A stretch of 64,000 bases of DNA from Mytilus californianus (GCF_021869535.1 NW_026262712.1:112713640-112777639), one strand, 5' to 3'. Positions 47,201 through 54,535 are shown, counted from the first letter of the stretch. Notes: generated by a model not told the origin, from the letters alone. Numbers and translations: made by a program.

Positions 47201-50200
47201 GTGGTCTCGTGGTAGCGTGTTCACCTCGAGTGCGGGAAGTCGTGGTTTTGAATGTTTGAATCCCGGCCGTGTCAAACCAAAGACTTTAAAATTGGTATTT
47301 GCTGTTTCTCCGCTAAGCACGCGGCATTAAGGAGTAAGAGCAAATACTGGTCGGCTCGGAGTCAGAATAATGTGTCCAGGTAAAATGACACGTCTTCCTG
47401 TGGACTGTTACCTTGTGAACTAGCACGTTAAAAATCCTGCTCAGCGTGTCGGTCTAGTGCAAAGCAGGATTAATGTTCATATTACATTAACATGTTCTCG
47501 TTCCGAATATGCATATTAAATTGCCACTGGACGTAAAGCATCCATCTATCCATCCATTCCCATCATCATCTTTTTTCTATGGTGGTCGATTAAGGCCATT
47601 TCGTCTGTCATACTCTATAGGGGGAAAATGCGAAAACGCAAAATGGTTTCACTTCTCGTTTTCGCGATTTCGCGTTTTCGCAATTGTCAATTACTGCCCA
47701 CTTTTGTCAATCATTTTGTGACTTTTATCTGATTGGATAATGATTAACAATTTGAAGATAACCTGACTGGATAGTATTATTTTCAAGTACAATTATTTTT
47801 TTTAAATATAAAGGGGTAGTTATTGAACTACGCGAAAACGCAAAATCGCGAAATTGCGAAAATCCGAAAGCGAAAACGCGAAAACGAGAAGTGAAACCAT
47901 TTCGCGTTTCGCGCTTTCGACTTCGCGTTTTCGCCCTATAGATTATGAAAGGCGAAATGGCCTTAACCGGCCATCATATATATACGTTTCACTATTTGTG
48001 TACACAAAAAAATAACACGACTTGCTAATTTTATAATAACAGATTCATTTGATTTACACGAAAAAAGCAACCGTTGATAATGACGAATATCCCAGGATTT
48101 TATGGAAAATGACAACCAACCTTTTGTTTCTTTATACAAAAGGTAATAAAGTGCTAAGCTAATATTTGTAGTATCACAATTTAAAAGATGTCAGATCTTA
48201 GAATAAAAATACTGCTATGATAATCATAAACAATCATGAAGAAGATCATATTCGATACTACGTTAACAAATATTTTGTGTTTGTACGACAAGACCTATAA
48301 TACAAACAGTTTTAATTCAATGATACGGCCTATACAAATATATGCCATGCTTTCTTTTTCTACTTTTATGAATGAATAAGAGGAGGCATGAGATTTAGGT
48401 CAATGAAACAGTATCCCAACAACTCCAACACATATATCTCAAAGTCTACATAAGTCCAAGAAACTGTTTAAACTATTTGTCAAGTCAGGCTAATAGGCCT
48501 GAGACTGGGGTGTCATACAGTTGCCCTTTTCTGGTGAATCATTCACACTTTGTGTAGAATGTCCGAACAATTTACACTGCATGTACATTTTCTTTGTCAA
48601 AGATGTGCTGTTATGTTACTGGGTCGTTGACAAGAACCCCCTCATCTGTTTTTTTTTTTTTTCATTCTTAACATGTGTTTTCATGTTCCTGTCTTATTGC
48701 CCTTTTGGTTCTATCACCGTCGTGATGTTTGACAATAACCCAAGTTATAAAACGCCTTTATCAAGGTCATAGTACTGCTTTAATGTTTTCTTCCTTCGGT
48801 TCACCTTAATGTACTTTTCAAATTATTATTATGTCTACCTATAAGCATCAAAGCATATTTAACTTATAAAAATGCACAAATAACGGTGAAAATGAAGTAA
48901 ACGAAGATAATTAATAACCGTTACATAATAGCAAATCATTCAAAACTAATAAATATAACAAAACCAATAAAAATTAAGACGATATAAATGCAATGTTAGT
49001 TTTACCCAATAGCAGTTAATTGATTGATAACAGTCAAAATAATCTTTTAATGGAGTCATGGTTTTGTAATAAGTGATTAATCACACATGATTGTATATAA
49101 TTCAACTAATGTTTTTTTTTCAACACGAGCACACTACTTACTATTCTTCCGATCCTACTGACAGACAGGATGTAAATAGAATACCTTGATAAAGGAGGTA
49201 TTGACAATTCACTTGGAAACTCAACATATTCACCCAAGACACCTCCTAAAGAGGAAATCTCGATTAATCATACCAGTTCTGTTCTATGTTCCTTTGGAAT
49301 TCCAACCAAAGATAAAGAACTAGACCTTCCTTCACTGTATTGGATACCTAATTAACATAATTGTCCTAAAAGCAACGCAATATTGGTGGGACTTCCAAGT
49401 GCTCCACGATACTTTTTTATGAAGTATTAATATCTATTTTATCAGCAAAGCCGTGGTTCAGAGTTATTGCGAAACTGCCAATGATGTGGATACTAAAACA
49501 TTCCAAATATCTGTTAATGTACATAAAATATAAGTGACCTTCCTCTGCAAAAGTATAAAACATTTGACTATTCTACCCTTTACACAGGTATTCCTCATTT
49601 CAAACTAAAAGATTAGTCTTAATTTGTTTCATAAAAAAATAATGACCAACGTAGCTACAAGTGTCTTGTTTTAGGAAGGGACAAACCATCATACTTTGTA
49701 AGAACCACTCGGATTCAAACTAAAAAAAAATAAATCTGAAACTTACATTATCAAGATGCTTGATATTAAATCAAGGGTTCCAAGTAGTGAAGTTAAAGTC
49801 ATTCCTTCAAAAAATGTTACGGACACCATCACGAGTTGCTTGACCGTTATGGAATATCTGTTTCACAGATGAGGACTGATATGTTCAAATTGTTGTAACC
49901 ATATTCCTGTTCTCTTTTCCTCGAATGTGACATCACCGAGTAACACTCTTCAAAGAGTTTGACATACATGAGCAACATGACGGCTACCACTAGTTGAGCA
50001 GGATCAGCTTACCCTTCCAGAGCACCCGAGTCCAGTCCTGGTTTTGGTGGTGTTCGTGTTGCTCAGTCTTTAGTTTTCTATGTTGTGTTTTGTATACTGT
50101 CTTTTGATCGTTTCTCGTTTTTTGCCATGCCATTGTCAGTTTCTCATCGACTTATGAGTATGAATATCCCTTTAGTATCTATCGTCTCTATTTTACTTAC

Positions 50201-51541
50201 TATCATATACATATATACATTGAACTTCACCCACTACACTTCATGACTGTTCTTTTCTTTGCTTTAATTTTATATGAAATCATACTCCCTCATAGTTTTA
50301 GTTAGCTGTGGGAGTCTAATCGTTGGTCCTACCCTTCAAACAATTCATTTTACTAGTGTTGTAACTATGGAAGTCCAATTGTTAGTCAGACGATTCCGAT
50401 AATGCATTGTTCCAGTCCTTTAACTATGGTAGCCCAGTCGTTAGTTAGCCGATTCCGATAATGTACTATATCAGTCTAGTAACTGTGAAAGCCATATCGT
50501 TCGTTCGTCCATTCCGATAATAAAATTTATCAGTATTGTAAAAATTGAGTCCAATAGTTCGTCTGGCGATTACGAAAATACATTTTACCAATGTTGTCCA
50601 TTTATTAAGTGTTCAGATTATAACTGACATTTAAACCAAAAAAGAAAGAAAGAAAGAAAGAAAACCATGAATAAACGGCCATTCAAATTTTAGGACACGA
50701 GAATATAATAATCTATTTTAACACTGTATATGATACCATGTTATATTCTAAGACCATGACCAGTACTATTTCATTAATTACATGTATTATTATTTACAGG
50801 TCAGTTGGGAAGGAAATGATGAAGAAACACGTGACAGTCTATAGGAACCGTGGAGATTATGTCGTTGATGGTGTTATGTTGACCCCAGATTGGGCTTTGG
50901 TACCTGCAGGTGCCCTGAGATACCTTTCCGATGCAGATATACACGTCAAAATAGGACGTGGTAAAACGTCCTATAAAATATCACACATAGTGGTACATCC
51001 TCTACTGTCACTTGGTATGCAGCAATTTAACGTTGCTCTTTTACGTCTAGTTCAAAAGAAATCGTCACCTCTTATAGATCATCAGTGTATTATTGCAGAA
51101 AAACAATTCAAATCGCTTTCACAAGTTTTACCTGTTTTCTATGTCTCAATTCGATTGGATGGGAAGAAACCAAAAACTAAATTAAAAATAAGAAAGGGTA
51201 AAGTTAATCACAAATGTGCTAATGACCAAGATTATATCTGTGGTATACTCAAAGGAAATAAAAAAGATGTTATAACATCAGTGGATGGATCTCCACTGTA
51301 CATAGGACACTCTAGTAACCTCCGACTTGCTGGCCTCGGAACACATTCATGGAGTAACCAAAAAAGTCAGTATATATTCATTCCTCTATGGACTATTTCG
51401 GACTGGGCTGATGATATCATGATAGAGTTTAACGAGAAATGTAAAAAAAATAATAAAAGTGGTAAACTCTTTTGTAAAGAACTAAAATTACCTTCAGCAG
51501 ACGAACTTTACATGAAAATTCATAAAACGGAACAGCACTGA
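23016..51541 (+). CDS. Secreted LRR protein fused to a trypsin-like pseudoprotease (4 exons, 977 aa)
   Basis: Coding segments 23016-23292, 43517-45315, 46009-46124 and 50800-51541 join in phases 1, 0 and 2 with GT-AG introns of 20224, 693 and 4675 bp. Domains: signal peptide (1-20), LRRNT (C39, C43, C45, C80), about 21 LRRs of mostly 24 residues (136-650), LRRCT (C658, C660, C682, C703), a basic linker with an extra C717 ending ARRR (728-731), and a trypsin-like domain (732-977). The protease fold is recognised from LTPDW, IVVHP, FNVALLRL, CGILKGNKKDVITSVDGSPL and the C-terminal SDW helix. Catalytic His57, Asp102 and Ser195 align with G768, N808 and D893, so no proteolysis is expected. No membrane segment is seen, so it is probably extracellular. 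LRRs of this type bind proteins, so a recognition or adhesion role is plausible but inferred. I do not know a characterised family with this architecture. Confidence 0.88.
24390..24780 (+). pseudogene. RT family E remnant: C-terminal residues and 3' tail
   Basis: AAATTTTACGGACGCCATCA (from 24390) reads KFYGRHQELVDRYGISVS, the C-terminus of an RT protein family common in marine invertebrates. GGTGCCACATGTGGAGCAGG, GGGTTCGTGTTGCTCAGTCT and CCCTTTGGTATC follow as its 3' tail. The same arrangement recurs at 49800-50200 and 59330-59660. Confidence 0.65.
25560..25690. repeat. Decayed GCGGATTTAATGG element fragment
   Basis: AAGCGGATTTAATGG with GGGGGTGGGGG, and a C-rich counterpart (ACCCCTCCCC) 90 bases on, resembles the small MITE at 3971-4117. 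The termini are lost. Confidence 0.3.
27235..27410 (+). repeat. RT family E 3' tail fragment
   Basis: GAGATCAACCTCAGGTTTTG, TAGTTTTCTATTTAGTGTTT, CATGGCGTTGTCAGTTTTTC and GACTTACGAGTC parallel 24605-24715 and 50030-50165. Confidence 0.55.
28905..29000 (-). repeat. Retroelement 3' end, minus orientation
   Basis: GGAAACGGGGAATGTGTCAA, AGAGACACCAACTCGACCAA and AGCAGAAAATAGCCCAAGGC are complements of the 3' end seen at 13495-13630 and 20515-20645. Confidence 0.65.
30059..30338. mobile_element. 280-bp MITE with TTAA target duplication
   Basis: TTAA at 30055-30058 and 30339-30342 brackets inverted ends GGTGGTACCCAACACC and GTGTTAGGTAGCACC. The interior (GGCTCGTTTAATTTTCATAA, TTTTTACAGAGTTATCTCCC) belongs to a MITE that I recognise as frequent in bivalve sequence. 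A TTAA target points to a piggyBac- or Kolobok-type helper. Confidence 0.8.
31670..32150. repeat. 31-bp minisatellite with 5-unit higher-order pattern
   Basis: Fifteen full units of GTACAGYAGATTTGTGACCR plus CGATTGCCATT, then a partial unit. Units differ at only two sites (C/T and A/G). Written as pairs they run TG CA CA CA TA TA, TG CA CA TA TA, TG CA CA TA: a 155-bp five-unit block repeated with one extra CA unit in the first block. Since 31 is not a multiple of three and no minus-strand frame contains a stop, all three minus frames stay open for 150-189 codons. These frames are an artefact. Confidence 0.93.
32453..32580 (+). repeat. GATGTGG-family dispersed repeat
   Basis: AAAATAAGGAGATGCGTGAT, CAATGAGACTTTGCACCACA, TGACGTGGATGTAAGCAACT and TTTCAACAATGAGCAAAACC; same block order as 42190-42330. 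Confidence 0.6.
32753..32820 (+). repeat. GATGTGGTATGA dispersed repeat
   Basis: AAATAAGAAGATGTGGTATGA followed within 10 bases by ATGAGATAACTCTCCACAAG. Confidence 0.65.
34130..34540 (+). repeat. RT family A 3' tail
   Basis: TTTTTCAACTGATTTGTATA, GTCCCAGGTTAGGGGGAGGG, GCAAGCATGTTTAACCCCGC and GTCCTTGTCCCAATTCATGA match 3870-4170 and 56430-56560. The coding part is absent. Confidence 0.6.
34910..35330. repeat. 28-bp minisatellite, about 15 copies
   Basis: Units of GACATATAAAAATAAGGTCA plus TGTGGTAT alternate with a variant having GGACATGTGATAT. A longer block containing GGTCATGGGGTAAGACATAT occurs twice (about 35067 and 35142), so the array has been locally re-duplicated. Open minus-strand frames across it are an artefact. 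Its unit (ATAAGG.CATGTGGTATGA) resembles the GATGTGGTATGA dispersed repeat and may derive from it. Confidence 0.85.
35340..36180. other. No gene recognised
   Basis: AT-rich intron sequence. At 35605-35675 a GTTGGGTTGCTGTTTGATTT, TTTACTCCACATCTCTTTTT stretch resembles 41705-41770 and is likely a retroelement-end fragment. Confidence 0.4.
36185..36824 (-). repeat. 3' LTR of the gag-only element
   Basis: 640 bp, TG...CA termini in the minus reading. It matches 37851-38490 throughout apart from one base seen near 36298. Confidence 0.92.
36825..36863 (-). promoter_or_regulatory. Polypurine tract and adjacent short palindrome
   Basis: In the minus reading, GTGGGAGAAGAGGCATGT abuts the 3' LTR start, as expected for plus-strand priming. 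Immediately upstream lies GAAGCACG...CGTGCTTC (36844-36863), an 8-bp-arm palindrome that could form a small stem before the tract. Confidence 0.65.
36872..37723 (-). CDS. Gag-like protein with two zinc knuckles and a long coiled coil
   Basis: Starting at the ATG at 37723 the product is 283 aa. The open frame itself extends upstream into the primer-binding site without a better start. Near the N-terminus are a CX2CX3HX4C motif (CARCGNQHRQTFC) and a canonical CX2CX4HX4C knuckle (CFKCHRVGHYARMC), then a basic, Lys-rich stretch. The last ~170 residues are charged heptad sequence typical of a coiled coil (LREQLLHLQS and on). No capsid domain is recognisable, and the knuckles lie at the N-terminal end rather than after a capsid, which is the reverse of ordinary Gag. 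It probably binds the element's RNA and self-associates (inferred from the motifs). The frame is intact, in keeping with the near-identical LTRs. Confidence 0.8.
   Translation of the reverse strand: MEYNFRPQWRPWFFQMRQIPACARCGNQHRQTFCYAESKQCFKCHRVGHYARMCVSRPHQEIKKCKDVPQIKTKSKSQKDRDSRRIQEYLDSKSLTRSLPFANLRDSAFRSCLDSSSIIKCELTCVKEKLSTEQKKGESLTAEIQNLREQLLHLQSVSTENEKLRENVLSLQDNQKRQSVNIDSCQNHVKRINDLELYLQRKSDFIFDIQQQYEEIATEKRQFFNENSILHFKVDEYYKQIGELNIKLKESDSEKEQLRSTLNQRTVYQNQPRTFLPQFRYFR
37831..37850 (-). promoter_or_regulatory. tRNA primer-binding site
   Basis: In the minus reading, two T follow the 5' LTR and then TGGTGCCAGGTCCGGG, which is complementary to a tRNA 3' end (...TGGCACCA). The primer tRNA species is not identified. 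Confidence 0.7.
37851..38490 (-). repeat. 5' LTR of the gag-only element
   Basis: 640 bp, partner of 36185-36824. It carries the presumed promoter of the element, driving transcription leftwards and antisense to the LRR gene. Confidence 0.92.
38635..38740 (+). repeat. GATGTGGTATGA dispersed repeat
   Basis: GATATAAGAAGATGTGGTAT, GCCAATGAGACAACTCTCCA and AAGTACGGTCTTC follow the longer form at 8594-8745. Confidence 0.65.
39356..39615 (-). repeat. Two-copy 131-bp tandem repeat containing the GATGTGG core
   Basis: GCTTAGGATAAAAACTGAAA at 39356 recurs at 39487. Each copy holds ATGCCACATCTTCTTATTTT (the minus form of the dispersed core) and AACTATATTTAAT.GGGCTA. Confidence 0.75.
40628..40905 (+). 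repeat. ~45-bp minisatellite, about six degenerate copies
   Basis: Units carry GGAACACGTCAATATTC, TATACGAAGATA and GAATATGTCATG with much divergence. The unit is close to a multiple of three, which keeps an 89-codon frame open. I do not regard it as a gene. Confidence 0.7.
40920..41215 (+). repeat. Mussel dispersed repeat (GGACGGACGG / ATAATGCCCCTC)
   Basis: TGCCCCACTCGCACTATCAT, TTCAGTGGACCGTGAAATTA, AAGTTTCAAGTTTATTGGAC, a GACGGACGGACGG run and CATAATGCCCCTCTACTATC occur in order. I recognise the whole as a high-copy repeat from bivalve loci. Only one copy is in the window. Confidence 0.75.
41216..42180. other. No gene recognised
   Basis: Intron sequence. 41705-41770 has a retroelement-end-like stretch (CCTCGGGTTGCTGTCTCATT). 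Confidence 0.4.
42190..42330 (+). repeat. GATGTGG-family dispersed repeat
   Basis: AAAGGAAGACGTGGTTTGAT, CAAATGAGACCACTCTCCAA, GACGTAGATGTTAGCAACTA and TTCAACAATGAGCAAAACCC. Confidence 0.65.
42697..43001 (+). repeat. 68-bp minisatellite, four copies
   Basis: Units of CCTCGCTGTGGATAATCGGA, CGAATGAATAGTCTAGCTGT, ACATGCTGAT and TTTATCATAGAG. The first and last units also share GTGACCTTAAAACCTTTACC upstream, so a larger block was re-duplicated. Confidence 0.85.
43517..45315 (+). CDS. Exon 2: leucine-rich repeats and start of LRRCT
   Basis: Codes residues 93-692 (the first codon shares one base with exon 1). It holds the whole LRR array of about 21 units, mostly 24 residues with the pattern LxxLxLxxNxIxxLxxxxFxxLx; one unit has a short insert (MTSNVERLS, near residue 449). 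Such a large single exon for all repeats is striking. It ends inside the LRRCT (NPWDCDCQLKW, then CKSPPKLHGTK) with donor AAAG|GTAAAT. An upstream in-frame ATG at 43501 lies in the intron and is not the start. Reading on past the donor stops at 45351, so intron retention would truncate the LRRCT. Confidence 0.9.
45316..46008 (+). other. Intron 2 (693 bp)
   Basis: GTAAAT...TTTTGTTGTAG. No repeat or RNA gene recognised. Confidence 0.8.
46009..46124 (+). CDS. Exon 3: end of LRRCT and basic linker
   Basis: Codes residues 693-730 plus two bases of R731. FSELTDGDMTC supplies the fourth LRRCT cysteine (C703), completing the cap and confirming the join to exon 2. It continues with C717 (LMCKDGVF) and the basic run KRPIARR, and the codon split by intron 3 adds a further Arg. 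The position just before the protease-like domain matches a zymogen activation linker, and C717 is where chymotrypsin-family proteins carry the Cys that pairs with C122. Donor GACG|GTAAAT. Confidence 0.83.
47193..47565 (+). mobile_element. tRNA-derived SINE
   Basis: The head CCTCGGTGGTCTCGTGGTAG has a pol III A-box-like stretch (TGGTCTCGTGG), and TGTTTGAATCCCGG fits a B box about 50 bases on. The body (AGCACGTTAAAAATCCTG, GTGCAAAGCAGGATTAATG) and the tail TTGCCACTGGACGTAAAGCA plus (TCCA)n repeats follow. I recognise the tail as one shared by invertebrate SINEs. It cannot fold as a normal tRNA and is not a tRNA gene. Confidence 0.75.
47579..47977. mobile_element. 399-bp foldback element built from GCGAAAACGC motifs
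   Basis: Ends ATGGTGGTCGATTAAGGCC and GGCCTTAACCGGCCATCAT are inverted with three mismatches, and CATTTCG...CTATAGGG continues the arm. Inside each arm are clustered GCGAAAACGC, TTTCGCGATTTCGCG and GAGAAGTGAAACCATTT stretches that pair across a ~130-base AT-rich centre. It begins about 14 bases after the SINE tail. It is non-coding and no target duplication was recognised. Confidence 0.75.
49160..50200 (+). pseudogene. Degraded RT family E element with 3' tail
   Basis: Decayed pieces in order: DLPSLYWIPN (about 49323), GLPSAPR, TFDYSTLYTGIPHFKLKD (about 49560), a C-terminal KLKSFLQK block (about 49790), and a decayed counterpart of the KFYGRHxELVDRYGISVS motif of 24390 (about 49815-49875). 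Then comes the 3' tail (GTTCGTGTTGCTCAGTCTTT, ATGAATATCCCTTTAGTATC). The RT palm motif is missing and stops are frequent. This copy shows that the coding end and the tail seen alone at 24390 and 59330 belong together. Confidence 0.7.
50303..50597 (+). repeat. ~59-bp degenerate tandem repeat, five copies
   Basis: Units carry AACTATGG.AGTCCA.TCGTTAGTC, GATTCCGATAATG and CAGT..TGTA. Confidence 0.75.
50638..50664 (+). repeat. (AAAG)n microsatellite
   Basis: About six AAAG units in intron 3, 136 bases before exon 4. Confidence 0.9.
50800..51541 (+). CDS. Exon 4: trypsin-like pseudoprotease domain
   Basis: Codes residues 731-977 and the TGA at 51539-51541. The first base completes R731; the domain starts SVGK where active proteases start IVGG. 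Landmarks: VDGVMLTPDWALVPAGAL in place of the CGG...AAHC box (His57 is G768, Cys42 and Cys58 are V and A), FNVALLRL in place of NDIALL (Asp102 is N808), C827 where C122 is expected, and CGILKGNKKDVITSVDGSPL aligning without gaps to the CAG...GDSGGPL box (Asp189 kept as D887, Ser195 is D893, Cys191 is I889). A C-terminal SDWADDI helix follows, then a ~40-residue Lys-rich tail with two cysteines. The catalytic triad is gone but the fold markers remain. Confidence 0.85.
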
Positions 51542-52280
51542 GACTCGTCTACAATTATTGAGACCCTGGATTATATCGAAAAGCGATTATAAGTTCGAGG
51601 TTGTGATTTAATATATACCAAAGAAATAAGGAAATAATCCAGTACGTTAGATTACCTAAACTGTTATTGTTAGTATCCAGTCAAGTTCCTCTTTGATTCA
51701 TTGAAATATAAGATCACAGAAAACCAACAGTTATAAGGGAGATAATTTTGTGTCCTAATTTTAGTGCCATATTTTATATTGATAAAATCCTGACATTATT
51801 GTATGTTGTAGCCTAAATCAAACGTAATGAGAATCTCAACGAAAAAAAACAATGTCAAGTTCAAAAATAATTTAGGAAAAATTACTTTTAATTATCCTGC
51901 TTCTTAGTTTGTCTGATATGTATATAGAAGATGATGTATAATTTAAACTTACCAATACGATATGTGCGTCTTACATGAAAACTATTATCAGAAAGACTAT
52001 TTAAAAGGCAAAATAACATACTCTTATGTTAAAGGATACGAACAATCTTATGTACAGGTCTGAGCATGAATACGATTGAAATCAATGTATCAATTATCTC
52101 AAATGATGACACGGTTCAGAACATGATTATAGTACTGTGGATTCATTTATTTTCGTGGGTATCAATTTTTGTGGAAAGAGAAAGGCATTTCGTGGTATAC
52201 GTAAATTCGTGGATCGCTGTCTCAAACAAAAATGTTTCAGGTACAAAAATTAGTGGATCTCTGTTTGAATAATCAATAAA
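51542..52280 (+). other. Probable 3' untranslated region; AATAAA at 52275
   Basis: The first AATAAA after the stop codon is at 52275-52280, giving a 3' UTR of about 750 bases if used. 52125-52265 is a dispersed repeat (GTGGATTCATTTATTTTCGT, AATTCGTGGATC), so the signal may be incidental. Confidence 0.35.
52125..52265 (+). repeat. Bivalve dispersed repeat (GTGGATTCATTTATTTTCGTGG)
   Basis: Short blocks ACTGTGGATTCATTTATTTT, CGTGGGTATCAATTTTTGTG and GTAAATTCGTGG are as in a repeat I recognise from bivalve genomes. Confidence 0.55.
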
Positions 52281-53175
52281 TCAAAAGATAGAAATTCATT
52301 GAAAATAGTTTGAATTGTCATAATCGTCGCTCGGTCATTCTAGGTTAGAGTGTTCATTTAAACCTTTGATTACAAGCGTGGACAAAGGTAACTAACTATT
52401 TGTTTGTTTTACAATTGATAATTTCTTGTTAAAATTTTGAAAATATGGTATTTAAAGCCCTTTGATGTACAACTGATTGAGCTATTTTAAGCAGTCATTA
52501 AAAAATGATCAAAAGTAAGAAACACGCTTATGATTGGTTAGACGAAAAAGTTGATTGACATGTTGTCAAGTTGTTCATCTGTCTTGTTTAGGTATAAATA
52601 ACTCCCATCATCGGTAGCTTATTGAAGCGTAAGTGTATTAGTCTTCAAAATTTGTAGAAATGGTCAGTTCCTAAAGGATTTAGTACCTACCATTCTGTTT
52701 TTTTCCGGGGTTAACATAATCGAACATTGACGTTGAAATGAGGATAGGACCGGGAAGTGGAGATTATTTGTGGTCCTGTTCACCGTTTTTCTAGTTATCT
52801 GGTATAAGGTCACCACCTAATTTCTGCTTGGCGTTGTATATATGTGTGAACATTTTCCTACGTACAACACTTTAGCAGCATTCATTTAAATGATAGTTGT
52901 GTAAATATATTATCATGATTGTCTTTCAGTACATTGTATACTTGTTAATACCGTGTTATATTATAATGTCTTGTTATGCAGGTATTTTACTAATAAAACA
53001 GATTTTGTAACCATCTTCAATTATACTTTTTTGCTACAAGCACTACAACTGCAAAAAGATAATCTGTACATTGTAAATGCTGGTTTAGTCCACAAACAAA
53101 TTAACACTAAATCCAAGCCAAGGTGTTTTAAAAGTCCAGATAAAACGAACATACTTCTAATTTAGTAGATGCATC
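52281..53175. other. No gene recognised
   Basis: AT-rich. A 70-codon frame at 52953-53165 has no domain. Confidence 0.45.
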
Positions 53176-53179
53176 TTTT

Positions 53180-53345
53180 CATTAATATAACACAAACCAA
53201 AAAGTCCGGGAAAATTTTTCATACTTCAAATAAACTCATCATAGATATCAGGCTTAGAACTTTGTACGCCAGACGCACGTTACGTCTGCAAAAGACTCAT
53301 CAGTGACGCTCGAATAAAAGAGTCGGTCAAATGCGGTATCCGGAT
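53180..53345 (-). repeat. Mussel AAACTAAGG-family repeat, 3' part, minus orientation
   Basis: ATCATAGATATCAGGCTTAG, GCCAGACGCACGTTACGTCT and AAAGACTCATCAGTGACGCT are complements of the end of the copy at 63258-63536 (GAGCGTCACTGGTTAGTCTT, GACGAAACGCGCGTCTG). Confidence 0.65.
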
Positions 53346-53744
53346 TTTTGTAAAATGTACACATTATGTACTTGTACGCTTTCATCCCTTTTAACATTTT
53401 GTACGTAAAGCATCAAATAAAATATGTATCCTTTTGACCATAAATAATTCTAAATTACAATTGAAGGCAAATTTTGAACGTTTGCTGTCTAGTTTAAATA
53501 ATGATCTCCTGGCACAAAACATTTGTTAAACAGATTTATAAGCTGTATGCTATTATCTGTCTTAGACAAAAATGATGATGATATGTTACTTAACTTAAGA
53601 CATTACATTATAAAGCCTTCAGCTAATTGTACTAAATAATTTTAATTCTTTCTTAAAATATATCAAGGTGATTAAAGAAGGAAACAAAGTGTGTAACTAC
53701 AGAATATGTAATTTGTTTTGTATCAATTTGTATTACATTAGGTA
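53346..53744. other. No gene recognised
   Basis: AT-rich spacer. Confidence 0.4.
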
Positions 53745-53749
53745 CGAAT

Positions 53750-53894
53750 GACAGGAGATGTGGGGCCTACGCCAATGAGACAACGGGCTTATGCCAATGA
53801 GACAACGGGCTTACGCCAATGAGACAACGGGCTTACGCCAATGAGACAACGGGCATACGCCAATGAGACAACGGGCTTACGCCAATGAGACAAC
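53750..53894 (+). repeat. 22-bp tandem array grown from a dispersed repeat
   Basis: Five-plus units of CAATGAGACAACGGGCTTAC plus GC. The array is preceded by GGAGATGTGGGGCCTACGC and followed by CAATGAGACAACAACTC, which are the flanking parts of the GATGTGGTATGA repeat. The amplified unit includes that repeat's CAATGAGACAAC core. Confidence 0.88.
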
Positions 53895-54530
53895 AACTCA
53901 ACAACATGTTTTCCATACTTTTAGACATGTTTAGTCCTTTTAAAATCCGACATTAGTGAAGTTATTCCAGTTGTCAGTGTACAGAAAACCCAATATTCAA
54001 CGAGTATTTTACATCGTATGGCGTCAAGGTATTTAAGCATATTAGACCAAATAAAACTGCATTTATTTGTTAATTTTGAGCCGAATTTAATGATATTGAC
54101 ATTTTAAATGTATACTTACAGTAGTAACATTTATTTGATAACATAAAATTGTTACGCCGTATCTGACTACCACCTATAAAAAGACCTACCGTTGATTGTC
54201 AAGTTAAAGACAAAAAGAGGTGAGATATACAAAGGGTACTTTCAAATCTAATATGAAGAATTTAAAGAACTCGCTATTTTTAATATATGCGTATTTTTTC
54301 TAGTATCTCATGTGATTATTGCCTTATCGCCATCCACGAATATCCTTTCCTGTTTTTTCGTCACTACCATTTAATGGAAAATATGTTTCATTTATGTAAT
54401 GCCAAAAGTTTCATATAATAAAAATAATCAGTTAAGAAAAAGTGTAAAGCCAACTATCTTGATAGAAGAAATGTTTGACCCTACTGTCTGTACATACTTC
54501 ACACGCTTTAAAAATTTTTCTACACAACTG
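53895..54530. other. No gene recognised
   Basis: AT-rich spacer before the next array. Confidence 0.4.
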
Positions 54531-54535
54531 GAGTG

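Larger units (their letters stand above)
46125..50799 (+). other. Intron 3 (4.7 kb)
   Basis: GTAAAT...TATTTACAG. Contains a SINE (47193-47565), a foldback element (47579-47977), an RT family E remnant (49160-50200), a ~59-bp array (50303-50597) and an AAAG microsatellite (50638-50664). 46125-47190 and 47980-49150 show nothing recognisable. Confidence 0.8.

Noticed and set aside
47193..47275. tRNA gene
   Set aside because: A- and B-box-like motifs are present but no cloverleaf can be formed, and a SINE body and tail follow.
50738..51541. Stand-alone 267-aa secreted protein starting at 50738
   Set aside because: The hydrophobic start (MLYSKTMTSTISLITCIIIY) looks like a signal peptide but ends in a splice acceptor (TATTTACAG). 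The phase fits exon 3, and the upstream residues lie over an AT-rich intron end. An alternative promoter cannot be fully excluded.
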